NCBI GenBank assembly: GCA_002371785.1
Contig: DFGU01000033.1
Location: forward strand, 1 to 17,741
DNA length: 17,741 nt
Source of the DNA: Bacteroidales bacterium UBA3742
GTDB taxonomy: Bacteria; Bacteroidota; Bacteroidia; Bacteroidales; Paludibacteraceae
Direction of reading: 5' to 3'
The notes under the pieces are model-generated. The model saw only the letters and a list, made by a program, of their open reading frames with translations. It was not told the origin of the DNA and did not search any database. Below are positions 1 to 7,095 of this stretch, one piece after another (positions within the stretch are counted from its first letter, which is position 1; each line of letters opens with the position of its first letter). The position numbers were made by a program, and so were the translations under genes.

Positions 1-1222
1 GAATAGGTGTGTGTGCCCGGCGTGGCGAGGTAGATAGTCGTGTCGTTGTTCGGACGCCATGCATAAGGAACTTTGGTGTCGCCGATGCGTACGGTGTCAC
101 GCTGGTAGAGCGACTCACCCACATGCATAAATATCTTGACGATACTGTCGCAACCGCCTACGGTGCGCAGGTTCTCAATGACGGCCTGACTCTGGAAGTA
201 GTCGCGTCCGTTGTAGCGGATGCCGGCCTCCTGCGAGCAGCTGTATATATGGCGAACGATCGTGTCGCTGTACGATTGCAGCACGGTCAGACGCAGTACA
301 AAGATCGAATCTATCTGCTCGCGTCCCTCCGTCCAGACGGTGTCCACGTACGTGCCGCCGGTCATGTAGTCCTTGCCGCGCCAGGTATATACATCGCCAT
401 CACATATCGAGAACTGAATGGTATAGAGGTTGGTCTGCGGCGTAGCGGCTATCAGCCCGACTCCGATCTCGTAGATACTGTCGCAACCAAACTGCGTGGT
501 GTAAGCATCGCGGTACAGACCGTCGGTGCTGATCTGCAGGCCGTGCCAGTGGAGTATCTCGCCCTGTACGATAGTAGCCGTGTCGTGCTTGTAGAAGCTG
601 CTGGCCTTGTCCAGGTTGATGCGTACGATCGAGTCGCAACCCGTAGCGGAAACCAGCGTGTCATATACTACGGCCGACTGCGTGTAGGTGTGGCCCTTCC
701 AGGTCGTCTCGCCGCAGAACGTCACGGTGCTGACCGTACGTTTTGCCGGCAGTACGGTCAGTATCAACTCGTAGATACTGTCGTTGCCCGTTCGCGTCTG
801 GTATGCATCGAAGTAATGCAGGTTGTTGCCGATCTGGCGACTCAGGTTGGTCAGTCCGTGCCATGTGAAATCGTCGCCCTCACAGATCGTCAGCGTCTCT
901 ACGAAATGATACGAACTCTCGTCTTTGGTCAGCACCAGGCGCCAGAGGTCGCTACAGCCGGTCTCGCTGTTCGGACTCTCATACTCATAGGTGCCCGGCT
1001 GGTTGAAGACCTGGGTCTTCTCCGTACCGTTGTCCATATAGGTCCAGGTGAATCCGTGCTCGCCGCCCAGCGTTCCGTGGGTCTCATAGACTTGCAGCGG
1101 GTTCTTCTTGACGTGGATGCGAACCAGGGTGTCGCAACCCAGCATGTCATAGTAGTAGCCGGCCTCGGTATAGGTCTTGCCGTTATATACCACGTTCTCG
1201 TTGCCACAGACGGTGAAGTCCA
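1..1222 (-). repeat. 576-residue super-repeat, copy 2 (partial, cut by window edge)
   Basis: Second copy of the long-period block in the GCDS-repeat gene. It contains the FTVCGNEN, DESSYHF, WHGLTNL and HDTATIV counterparts of copy 1, followed by a WRGKDY segment matching WRGKTY. About 407 of the expected 576 residues are visible; the rest would lie left of the window. Confidence 0.7.
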
Positions 1223-3359
1223 CATCTATCTGCTGCAATTCACGAACGGTCAGGTGCAAACGGTAGTAGATAAAGTCGCCCGTGGGCTGTTGCTCCGGAT
1301 TGGTGAATACGCCGTTCTGGCTGGCTCGTATGCCGTGCCACTCCAGCGTCTCGCCCGGACAGATGGTAGCCACCGAGTCGATGGTATCCACGTGGTTGAC
1401 CGTCAGGATCAACATCTCCGTCGAGTCGCAACCGAAGCGGTTTTGCGTTGTATAGTAGTCAACGCCGGTCTCGTGATAAACCTTGTTGTGCCAGGTATAG
1501 CTCTCGCCCTCGTTGATGTGGCGGATATACTTGACGGTGTCGGCATTCAGCACGTTGAGCGAGAGAACCACCACCGAGTCGCAGCCCGTGTCGTGGAACG
1601 TATGGGTATAGATGCCGCTCTCGGTCAGGGTCTGGTCGGCAAAGGTATAGCTGGTGCCTCGGCAGATGGTGCGTGTGATACGCGTCTCCGGGATATATTT
1701 TACGGTCAGGTTCAGGATGTGCTCTACGCTATCTACGCCGTTGGCATCCGTCTCGGTCTCTACGTAACGGTGCGACTCTTGGTACACATGGCCGCGCCAT
1801 AGGTAGGTCTCGCCCGGACAGATCGTCACGGTCAGCTCGTCGCGAATCACCTCGCGATCCACCATCAACGTGATGATGCTGTCGCAACCGAGCGAGGAAG
1901 TATAATGAATCGGGTAGATGCCCGGGCCTTGGATCAGGGTGTTGCGATAGTTCACAGGGAAATCGCGGAACGTCACGCGCTCGGTCAGGTCGTAACGCGG
2001 ATTGACGGTCAGCACCAGCACGAAGAGCGAATCTACCTCGGTCTTGGTGTTGTCGGTGTAGAGCGTATCCACGTAGCGGTTAGGCTCGCGATACGTCTTG
2101 CCGCGCCATACGTACTCGTCACCGTAGCAGATCGATACGTAATTGGTACGCATATCCATCTGCGGCACTGCCTCCTTCATGCCTACGCCCAGGGTATAGA
2201 CGCTGTCGCAACCCATCGACGTGACGTGCTTGTCTTCGTACAGTCCGGAATTGTTGATCGTCTGTCCGTGCCAGGTCATCGTTTCGCCCGGCACGATGGT
2301 AGCTGTGTCATGACGATGGAACGGGATGCCTCGTGCCAGGATCGTGGTGATGATGCTGTCGCAACCCAGTACGGATGTCAGCGTGTCGATCACCAGGCCC
2401 GACTCGGTATAGGTCCGGCCGTTCCAATCGATGCTCTCGCAGAACGTCAGCGTCTGGGTCCTACGCGGTACGGGATTTACGGTCAAGGCCAGGTGGTAAA
2501 TGCTGTCCTTGCCCGCTTGGGATACAAAGCGGTCGAAGTAGTCGGTCGTCGTGCCGATGCCCTGACGATTCAGGTTGCTCAGACCGTGCCACGAGAACTC
2601 CTCGTTCTCGCATATGGTGATGGCCTCCTCAAAGTGGTAACTCGTCTCGTCGCGCGTCACGATCAGTCGATGGGTGTCGTTACAGCCCGTCTCCGGATTC
2701 TGGGTGGTGTATTCATATACGCCCGGCTCCGTCAGCGTGTCGGTATGCAGCTCTCCGTTCAGCATGTACTGCCAGTAGTAAGGATGCGTTGCATCGATTA
2801 CCGCCGTCTGCTGATACAGCTGACTCGGATGCTTCACGATGGTGATCTTGTACACCGTGTCGGCATTCATGTCGCTGTAGTAGGTGCCCGACGCCGAATA
2901 GGTCTGCCCGTTGAATTCTACACTCTCGCCGTCGCATATCGTGAACGTCACCGGCTTCTCGGGCTTGCCTGCACGCTCGGTGACAACCAGTTGGTACGTA
3001 CTGTCACAGTCGTGTATCGTCTTATATACACGGTCGTAAGTACCGGCATGGTCGATCAGCAGGTCGCGCCACATGAACGAGGTGCCCGTCTCTATGATAC
3101 GGCTCTCCGTCTTGAAGAACACGGGATAGACGTTCACAACATACACGTAGATACTGTCCATGCTCGGATCGGTCACACGGATGGTGTCATACACAATTGT
3201 GTCCGAACCGATACGCGTCTGATGAGCATCCGGCATGATCGTGTCTCCGGCACAAATACTGTAATACTTGGTTTCGATAATGCCGTTGGCAGCATGGGCG
3301 CTTACCACTGCGCCGAGTAATAAAATGCCAACGAATAAAATATGTAGAATCTTTTTCAT
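1..3359 (-). CDS. Large secreted GCDS-repeat surface protein (3' end beyond window)
   Basis: An open frame runs without interruption from the ATG at 3359 to the left edge, giving 1,119 residues with no stop reached. It begins with a Sec signal peptide (MKKILHILF, hydrophobic core, likely cleavage after AHA at residue 23). The rest is a chain of beta-rich repeats of roughly 50-100 residues with the pattern T-I-C-x-G-E/D...W-x-G-x-x-Y...G-x-Y...G-C-D-S-I...L-x-L-T-V. Eight exact GCDS motifs and one GCDT are visible, with variants such as GCND, GKDS and DCDS. The paired Cys (TIC and GCD) may form disulfides. No catalytic motif was seen. In Bacteroidota such arrays occur in giant surface or gliding-type proteins that often end in a T9SS sorting domain, but that end lies outside the window. 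It follows the barrel gene by 48 bp and is probably co-transcribed with it. Adhesin or surface-layer function is inference; the existence of the gene is near certain. Confidence 0.9.
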   Translation of the reverse strand, partial: MKKILHILFVGILLLGAVVSAHAANGIIETKYYSICAGDTIMPDAHQTRIGSDTIVYDTIRVTDPSMDSIYVYVVNVYPVFFKTESRIIETGTSFMWRDLLIDHAGTYDRVYKTIHDCDSTYQLVVTERAGKPEKPVTFTICDGESVEFNGQTYSASGTYYSDMNADTVYKITIVKHPSQLYQQTAVIDATHPYYWQYMLNGELHTDTLTEPGVYEYTTQNPETGCNDTHRLIVTRDETSYHFEEAITICENEEFSWHGLSNLNRQGIGTTTDYFDRFVSQAGKDSIYHLALTVNPVPRRTQTLTFCESIDWNGRTYTESGLVIDTLTSVLGCDSIITTILARGIPFHRHDTATIVPGETMTWHGQTINNSGLYEDKHVTSMGCDSVYTLGVGMKEAVPQMDMRTNYVSICYGDEYVWRGKTYREPNRYVDTLYTDNTKTEVDSLFVLVLTVNPRYDLTERVTFRDFPVNYRNTLIQGPGIYPIHYTSSLGCDSIITLMVDREVIRDELTVTICPGETYLWRGHVYQESHRYVETETDANGVDSVEHILNLTVKYIPETRITRTICRGTSYTFADQTLTESGIYTHTFHDTGCDSVVVLSLNVLNADTVKYIRHINEGESYTWHNKVYHETGVDYYTTQNRFGCDSTEMLILTVNHVDTIDSVATICPGETLEWHGIRASQNGVFTNPEQQPTGDFIYYRLHLTVRELQQIDVDFTVCGNENVVYNGKTYTEAGYYYDMLGCDTLVRIHVKKNPLQVYETHGTLGGEHGFTWTYMDNGTEKTQVFNQPGTYEYESPNSETGCSDLWRLVLTKDESSYHFVETLTICEGDDFTWHGLTNLSRQIGNNLHYFDAYQTRTGNDSIYELILTVLPAKRTVSTVTFCGETTWKGHTYTQSAVVYDTLVSATGCDSIVRINLDKASSFYKHDTATIVQGEILHWHGLQISTDGLYRDAYTTQFGCDSIYEIGVGLIAATPQTNLYTIQFSICDGDVYTWRGKDYMTGGTYVDTVWTEGREQIDSIFVLRLTVLQSYSDTIVRHIYSCSQEAGIRYNGRDYFQSQAVIENLRTVGGCDSIVKIFMHVGESLYQRDTVRIGDTKVPYAWRPNNDTTIYLATPGTHTY
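1223..2950 (-). repeat. 576-residue super-repeat, copy 1 (inside the GCDS-repeat gene)
   Basis: Within the repeat protein, a block beginning near the FTICDGES stretch recurs exactly 1,728 bp (576 codons) later, near FTVCGNEN. Matching landmarks in both copies are DETSYHF/DESSYHF (codons at 2631-2633 and 903-905 for the Phe), WHGLSNL/WHGLTNL, TLTFC/TVTFC and HDTATIV (1,725 bp apart). The copies differ at many residues, so the duplication is old. The boundaries are phased from the landmarks and are approximate. Confidence 0.75.
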
Positions 3360-3370
3360 ATGCAATTTTT

Positions 3371-3409
3371 TATCGGAGTGCCCGAAGGCACCTTTCACCT
3401 TTCACCTTT
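3371..3409 (+). repeat. Dispersed hairpin repeat, copy A, plus CACCTTT heptamers
   Basis: A 30-bp segment (3371-3400) matches 4498-4527 with one difference. Its core is a small stem-loop, GTGCC-CGAA-GGCAC. It runs into three tandem CACCTTT heptamers (3389-3409). It lies in the 48-bp gap between the barrel and repeat-protein genes, and the last heptamer overlaps the barrel stop codon. In the minus-strand transcript it would be an intercistronic hairpin. Confidence 0.75.
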
Positions 3410-4334
3410 AATGCCCATAACACATACATCCGGTATGCAGTCCGGCACGTGCCGTACGGCTACCTCCAATCATGTAGGTCAACTTAGCTCCGGCAAAGAA
3501 CGGAACGATACGGGTGTCTTGCAGGGTGTTGATATACGGATACACCGTGGCCTTGGTGGCATTCGACGGGTCTGGTATGATCATCTCCGGCTTGGTGTCC
3601 CACTTGCCGGCAAAGTTGTTCAGTCCGTACTCAAAGTAGAAACTGAGCTTCAGCACGTGACACAGTCTGCTGCTGGATTGTACCGACTTGAGCAAGTCGT
3701 AACCGATCTCGCCGACGATTGATACGCCGATATTCAGGCGGTTGTTGTACTTACCGTCAAACTGGTAGTCGGTATAGCCGCGATCGGGCATGTTCTCAAA
3801 CGTGACATTATAGTCCTTGTTGGTTGCACTCAGGTTGTAGGTACCGCTCAGGTGCGACTTCGGATTCAGCGCATAGCTCAACTTCGGACCGGCTCCGATA
3901 TGGAAACCGTACACATAGTATCCGAACAGGATAGGCACATCGATGAAATTCCACTCCTGCACATCCACCTGATCTACCCGATAGTGGAACGTCGTGGCCT
4001 TGCCTTGCGTGTCATGGCCGTCGTAGTTGCGTGTATAGGTATCCACCAACAGCGACGAACGGTGAAAACTCATCTGCGCACCGACGCTGGTCCAGAAACC
4101 GTTGTTGCGGAATTCATAACCCAGCCCGACGCTACCACCTACATCGCCCTTGGATACGGCCCCCGCCGCATTCATCTGAAGCATCGAGTAGCCTACACTA
4201 CCACTCAGGTATCCGAAATGATAATTGTCACCAGTCAACCCGCCGCGTCTGCCCCATGTTTGGGCATTCATTGTGCTCGCGCAGCCGACCAACAATAACA
4301 TACATAAGAATAGTCTATGTGTCACGTGTTTCAT
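3408..4334 (-). CDS. Outer-membrane beta-barrel protein (PorT-like type)
   Basis: 308 residues from the ATG at 4334. An in-frame ATG at 4385 is rejected because the promoter boxes at 4357-4388 lie over it. The N-terminus is a signal peptide, MKHVTHRLFLCMLLLVG, with likely cleavage after MNA (residue 24). An LVGC motif at residues 15-18 could be read as a lipobox, but a barrel is the better fit. The body alternates polar and aromatic or hydrophobic residues in short Gly-rich strands (GSVGLGYEF, FWTSVGAQMSF, IDVPILFGYY, FHIGAGPKLSY, RLNIGVSIVGEIGY), as in Bacteroidota outer-membrane barrels of about 200-300 residues. The last clear strand (FAGAKLTYMIGG) is followed by an unusual 17-residue basic, Cys-containing tail rather than a terminal aromatic. 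It is first in a two-gene unit with the giant repeat protein, so a role in exporting or anchoring that protein is possible but unproven. Confidence 0.85.
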   Translation of the reverse strand: MKHVTHRLFLCMLLLVGCASTMNAQTWGRRGGLTGDNYHFGYLSGSVGYSMLQMNAAGAVSKGDVGGSVGLGYEFRNNGFWTSVGAQMSFHRSSLLVDTYTRNYDGHDTQGKATTFHYRVDQVDVQEWNFIDVPILFGYYVYGFHIGAGPKLSYALNPKSHLSGTYNLSATNKDYNVTFENMPDRGYTDYQFDGKYNNRLNIGVSIVGEIGYDLLKSVQSSSRLCHVLKLSFYFEYGLNNFAGKWDTKPEMIIPDPSNATKATVYPYINTLQDTRIVPFFAGAKLTYMIGGSRTARAGLHTGCMCYGH

Positions 4335-4356
4335 ATAAAAAAATACTAAAAGCGTG

Positions 4357-4388
4357 CAAAAGTATGAAAAATAATTCATATCCACAAA
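4357..4388 (-). promoter_or_regulatory. Bacteroidota-type promoter for the barrel/repeat-protein unit
   Basis: Reading the minus strand, TTTG (4388-4385), a 20-bp spacer and TACTTTTG (4364-4357) match the Bacteroidota -33 TTTG / -7 TAnnTTTG consensus. The boxes lie 22 bp upstream of the ATG at 4334 and decide that start over the upstream in-frame ATG. Confidence 0.8.
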
Positions 4389-4497
4389 TTTTTATTAACA
4401 TTTTATGGAGTTTTTAACATTTTTGTTGTGAATTTCTGCATTTTTCTAACTAAATGCCCTATTTTCTTTCACTTTTTTCCTATTTCTATCGACTATA

Positions 4498-4527
4498 TAT
4501 CGGAGTGCCCGGAGGCACCTTTCACCT
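4498..4527 (+). repeat. Dispersed hairpin repeat, copy B
   Basis: This 30-bp segment differs from copy A (3371-3400) at one position. Stem-loop core GTGCC-CGGA-GGCAC. It lies alone in the AT-rich intergenic region between the divergent barrel and Fe-S assembly genes (4335-4628). It is followed by CACCTCG, a single degenerate heptamer. The rest of that region holds only the two promoters and T-rich sequence. Confidence 0.7.
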
Positions 4528-4578
4528 CGTTTCTTTTCTCCGGAAAAATGTTAAAAATGGGGTAGTTTTGCACTTTTT

Positions 4579-4610
4579 TTTGCGTATATCGAAAAAAAGT
4601 TGTACCTTTG
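4579..4610 (+). promoter_or_regulatory. Bacteroidota-type promoter for the Fe-S assembly gene
   Basis: TTTG (4579-4582), a 20-bp spacer and TACCTTTG (4603-4610) fit the Bacteroidota consensus exactly. The -7 box overlaps a possible in-frame TTG start at 4608, so translation must begin downstream, at the ATG at 4629. Confidence 0.85.
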
Positions 4611-4628
4611 CAGGCTGAATTGACTGAA

Positions 4629-4940
4629 ATGAATGAATTTTTGGAAATAGAGGAGGAAGTGCTTCGGATGCTCAAAACCGTCTTCGATCCCGAGATACCC
4701 GTTAATGTGTATGACTTGGGATTGATCTACGGTGTGGACATCGACGGACCGAAATGCCACATCACGATGACCCTCACCGCCCCCAGTTGTCCGGCTGGTG
4801 ACTTTATTGTGGAGGACATCCGCCAGAAGGTCTTGAGCGTGGACGGCATCGACGATGTCCAGGTGGATATCGTCTACGAGCCCGAATGGACCAAGGACAT
4901 GATGTCCGAAGAAGCCAAACTCGAACTTGGCTTCCTCTAA
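4629..4940 (+). CDS. MIP18/SufT-like (DUF59) iron-sulfur cluster assembly protein
   Basis: 103 residues, a normal length for a stand-alone DUF59 protein. The family signature is clear: DPEIPVNVYDLGLIY (residues 20-34), then an MTLTAPSCP segment with the conserved Cys at 54, and a C-terminal beta strand DVQVDIVYEPEWT. Members act in the cytoplasm in maturation of Fe-S proteins (SufT, the MIP18/CIA2 family, PaaD-like). There is no PaaD context here, so a general Fe-S role is more likely. The start is the ATG at 4629 because the promoter -7 box ends at 4610; this gives a leader of only about a dozen bases. The gene is first in a plus-strand run with lpxH and mazG and is separated from lpxH by a heptamer tandem array. 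Confidence 0.88.
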   Translation: MNEFLEIEEEVLRMLKTVFDPEIPVNVYDLGLIYGVDIDGPKCHITMTLTAPSCPAGDFIVEDIRQKVLSVDGIDDVQVDIVYEPEWTKDMMSEEAKLELGFL

Positions 4941-5017
4941 CGACTAACGACTAACGACCAACGACTAACGACTAACGACTAACGACCAACGACCAACGAC
5001 CAACGACTAACGACTAA
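4941..5017 (+). repeat. Heptamer tandem array (CGACTAA/CGACCAA, 11 units)
   Basis: Eleven consecutive 7-bp units begin directly after the TAA of the Fe-S assembly gene and end 4 bp before the lpxH ATG. Seven are CGACTAA and four are CGACCAA (units 3, 7, 8 and 9). Because the period is 7, the TAA triplets fall in all three plus-strand frames. The array fills almost the whole gap between the two genes and leaves no Shine-Dalgarno-like sequence for lpxH. Confidence 0.95.
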
Positions 5018-5021
5018 CAAT

Positions 5022-5831
5022 ATGATATACTTCCTAAGTGATGCACATCTGGGCTCCAAAGCTATTGGCCGAGGATGGGCGCAGCAGAAAAGACTGATCC
5101 AAATGCTGGAAATGATGGCCGAAGACGCCGTCAGCATCTATATGATGGGCGATATGTTCGACTTCTGGTTCGAGTACTACTCGCGCGACAAGTCCAAGAA
5201 GGAGTTCGCGCCCTTGTTCCGCACCATCCGTCGTATCGTCAAGAGCGGTATTCATGTCCATTACTTCACCGGCAATCACGATATGTGGACCTTCGGCGGT
5301 CTGGCATCGCTTACCGGTATGGAGGTGCACTACGACCCCTGTACGATCAAGCGGTACGGCAAGACCCTCTATTTGGCACACGGTGACGGGTTGACTCCGT
5401 TCGATCTGGAGTCGTTCTACCCGCGTGAGGTGCAGCGCAAGATTAAGCATTTTCAGACCCTGCGCAAGATCTTCCACAACGAGTTCCTCCAGTTCTGCTT
5501 CCGTTGCCTGCCTCCGAAAGTGGGTAATAAGATCGGTTATGGATGGGCAGCCAGGAGCCGCCGGAAAGAGCTCGACAATCCGTGTCCCTTCAAGGGCGAA
5601 AACAATGAGGAACTGGTGCTCTTTGCCAAGGAGGAGGAGAAACTCGGAAACCACCGCGATTTCTATATCTTTGGACATCGTCACATCGAGCTCGATCTGC
5701 AACTGGAGAAAGGTGCCCGCGTGATCATCCTGGGTGACTGTTTCCGCCAGTGGACCTATGCCAAGCTGGATCATCACGGCAACCTCAGTCTCCATAATTT
5801 CGAACCCGAAGAGACCCACCAAGATGCATAG
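5022..5831 (+). CDS. lpxH: UDP-2,3-diacylglucosamine diphosphatase LpxH
   Basis: 269 residues, a calcineurin-like metallophosphoesterase. The five metal-site motifs are in order: SDAHLG (D7, H9), GDMFDFW (D44), GNHDMW (N85, H86, D87), AHGDG (H120) and FGHRH (H219, H221). The FDFWFE and GNHD context and the basic segment after HGDG are typical of LpxH rather than of general phosphatases. LpxH hydrolyses UDP-2,3-diacylglucosamine to lipid X and UMP at the inner face of the inner membrane, in lipid A synthesis. There is no signal peptide or membrane segment, consistent with a peripheral enzyme. The ATG at 5022 directly follows the heptamer array and gives a start right at the first beta strand. 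The last 8 bp overlap mazG, suggesting coupled translation. A less specific phosphoesterase is the only alternative. Confidence 0.87.
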   Translation: MIYFLSDAHLGSKAIGRGWAQQKRLIQMLEMMAEDAVSIYMMGDMFDFWFEYYSRDKSKKEFAPLFRTIRRIVKSGIHVHYFTGNHDMWTFGGLASLTGMEVHYDPCTIKRYGKTLYLAHGDGLTPFDLESFYPREVQRKIKHFQTLRKIFHNEFLQFCFRCLPPKVGNKIGYGWAARSRRKELDNPCPFKGENNEELVLFAKEEEKLGNHRDFYIFGHRHIELDLQLEKGARVIILGDCFRQWTYAKLDHHGNLSLHNFEPEETHQDA

Positions 5832-6639
5832 CCGAGAAGAGAAACTGCAGGCATTCGGTCGGCTGCTCGACATCATGGACGACCTGCGCGAGAAATGCCC
5901 GTGGGACCACAAGCAGACCTTCGATTCCCTGCGCGAGAACACCATCGAGGAGGCCTACGAACTGGCCACCGCCATCTCGCGTCACGATATGACCGAAATC
6001 AGCAAAGAACTGGGTGATGTCCTCCTGCACGTCGTCTTCTATGCCAAGATGGGGTCCGAAACGGGTGAGTTCGATATCGCAGATGTCTGCAATCGCATCA
6101 GCGACAAGCTCATCTTCCGTCATCCCCACGTATATGGCGATGAGGCTGCCCGGAATGCCGAGGAGGTCAGCAAACTGTGGGAACAGGTCAAGCTGCGTGA
6201 GAAAGGCGGCAACAAGACCGTGCTGGGTGGCATACCCGATAGTCTGCCCGCGCTCGTCAAGGCTTACCGCATCCAGGACAAGGTGGCGAACGTCGGTTTC
6301 GACTGGAAGCAACGCGAAGACGTATGGGACAAAGTGCATGAGGAGCTCCGCGAACTGGAGGCCGAACTGCGCAAAACCGATGGTGGAGAGAAAGAAGCCG
6401 AATTTGGCGACCTGCTATTTGCCATGATCAATGCTGCGCGGCTCTACAAGATACGTCCCGACAATGCCCTTGAGCATACCAACCTCAAGTTCATACGCCG
6501 CTTCAACTATGTAGAGCAAAAGGCGCACAAGCAGGGCAAGGCGCTCAAGGATATGACACTCGAGGAGATGGAAAACCTCTGGCAAGAAGCCAAGCAGAGC
6601 GAAACCGCTACTTCACCGGCTGCTCAAACCAGGCATTGA
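5824..6639 (+). CDS. mazG: Nucleoside triphosphate pyrophosphohydrolase MazG
   Basis: 271 residues, the usual two-domain MazG length. The first domain carries the signature LREKCPWDHKQTFDSLREN, the EEAYE helix (E42, E43, E46) and KELGDVLLHVVFYA (E62, D65), the EExxE...ExxD Mg-binding set. The second domain repeats it as VHEELRELEAE (E173, E174) and EAEFGDLLFAMINAAR (E193, D196). The C-terminus FIRRFNYVEQKAHKQGK is also family-typical. The enzyme cleaves NTPs to NMP and pyrophosphate, cleaning damaged nucleotides or affecting stress signalling. The ATG at 5824 is preferred because the signature helix starts there; an in-frame ATG at 5734 would read through lpxH in another frame. The gene overlaps lpxH by 8 bp and overlaps the convergent lipoprotein gene by 32 bp at its 3' end. 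The last ~13 residues (ETATSPAAQTRH) lie over that overlap and look unconserved. Confidence 0.93.
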   Translation: MHSREEKLQAFGRLLDIMDDLREKCPWDHKQTFDSLRENTIEEAYELATAISRHDMTEISKELGDVLLHVVFYAKMGSETGEFDIADVCNRISDKLIFRHPHVYGDEAARNAEEVSKLWEQVKLREKGGNKTVLGGIPDSLPALVKAYRIQDKVANVGFDWKQREDVWDKVHEELRELEAELRKTDGGEKEAEFGDLLFAMINAARLYKIRPDNALEHTNLKFIRRFNYVEQKAHKQGKALKDMTLEEMENLWQEAKQSETATSPAAQTRH

Positions 6640-7090
6640 TAGGCGAATACTTCTGTCCGGCGGTGGAGGACAAAGTCATCGAGATCCGATGCGTACCCGG
6701 TTTCTTTACCACATATTGTAGTGCCGTCGGAAAGATATAAACCTCCGCCGTAAAACGCAGCAGACCGCTCTTCGGATCGGACTCCGCCAGCAAAAACGGA
6801 CGATAGACAGAATCAACTACCAGTTCCAGTTGCATGGCCGAAGTGTCGCAACTTGCCCGAAATTCGGTCAGATTGTTATAAACGCCGTAGAGCAGCAGGT
6901 TGCCGCGCAGGGTGTCACCCACCGATACCGTGTCACCATAATGTATGGAATCGCGCACACCCGCGGGCGTACTACGATAGAGATACGAGGCTTGAATACG
7001 AGGGGTGGAGGACTGCTCGCCTTCCAAACAGGATGTCAGCAACATACTGCCGACCAGCAACGTGGTGAAGAAATAACAGAAATGTTTCAT
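6608..7090 (-). CDS. Small secreted lipoprotein of unknown function
   Basis: 160 residues from the ATG at 7090. The signal peptide MKHFCYFFTTLLVGSMLLTSC has a clear lipobox LLTS-C (Cys21), followed by LEGEQSST. The acidic residues right after the Cys would be compatible with surface export in Bacteroidota, but this is a guess. The rest is predicted beta-rich (VSVGDTLRGNLLLYGVYNN, LELVVDS, LRFTAEVYIF, THRISMTLSS), a single-domain fold I cannot assign. A longer open frame to 7336 is rejected because it reads through the tRNA gene. The ATG sits 5 nt after the end of tRNA-Leu and no separate promoter fits between them, so the tRNA promoter at 7272-7302 probably serves both. The 3' end overlaps mazG by 32 bp, tail to tail. 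Confidence 0.85.
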   Translation of the reverse strand: MKHFCYFFTTLLVGSMLLTSCLEGEQSSTPRIQASYLYRSTPAGVRDSIHYGDTVSVGDTLRGNLLLYGVYNNLTEFRASCDTSAMQLELVVDSVYRPFLLAESDPKSGLLRFTAEVYIFPTALQYVVKKPGTHRISMTLSSTAGQKYSPINAWFEQPVK

Positions 7091-7095
7091 AGTTG

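Noticed and set aside
9..3320. Two long plus-strand open frames (597 and 471 codons) antisense to the GCDS-repeat gene
   Set aside because: Their products lack signal peptides, domains or plausible composition. The minus strand codes a clear signal peptide and regular repeats in one uninterrupted frame; the antisense frames arise from its codon bias.
4941..5017. CRISPR array
   Set aside because: Units are 7 bp with no spacers; this is a simple tandem repeat.
5034..5945. A 303-codon minus-strand open frame over lpxH
   Set aside because: Antisense shadow of lpxH, whose metal-binding motifs are complete on the plus strand.
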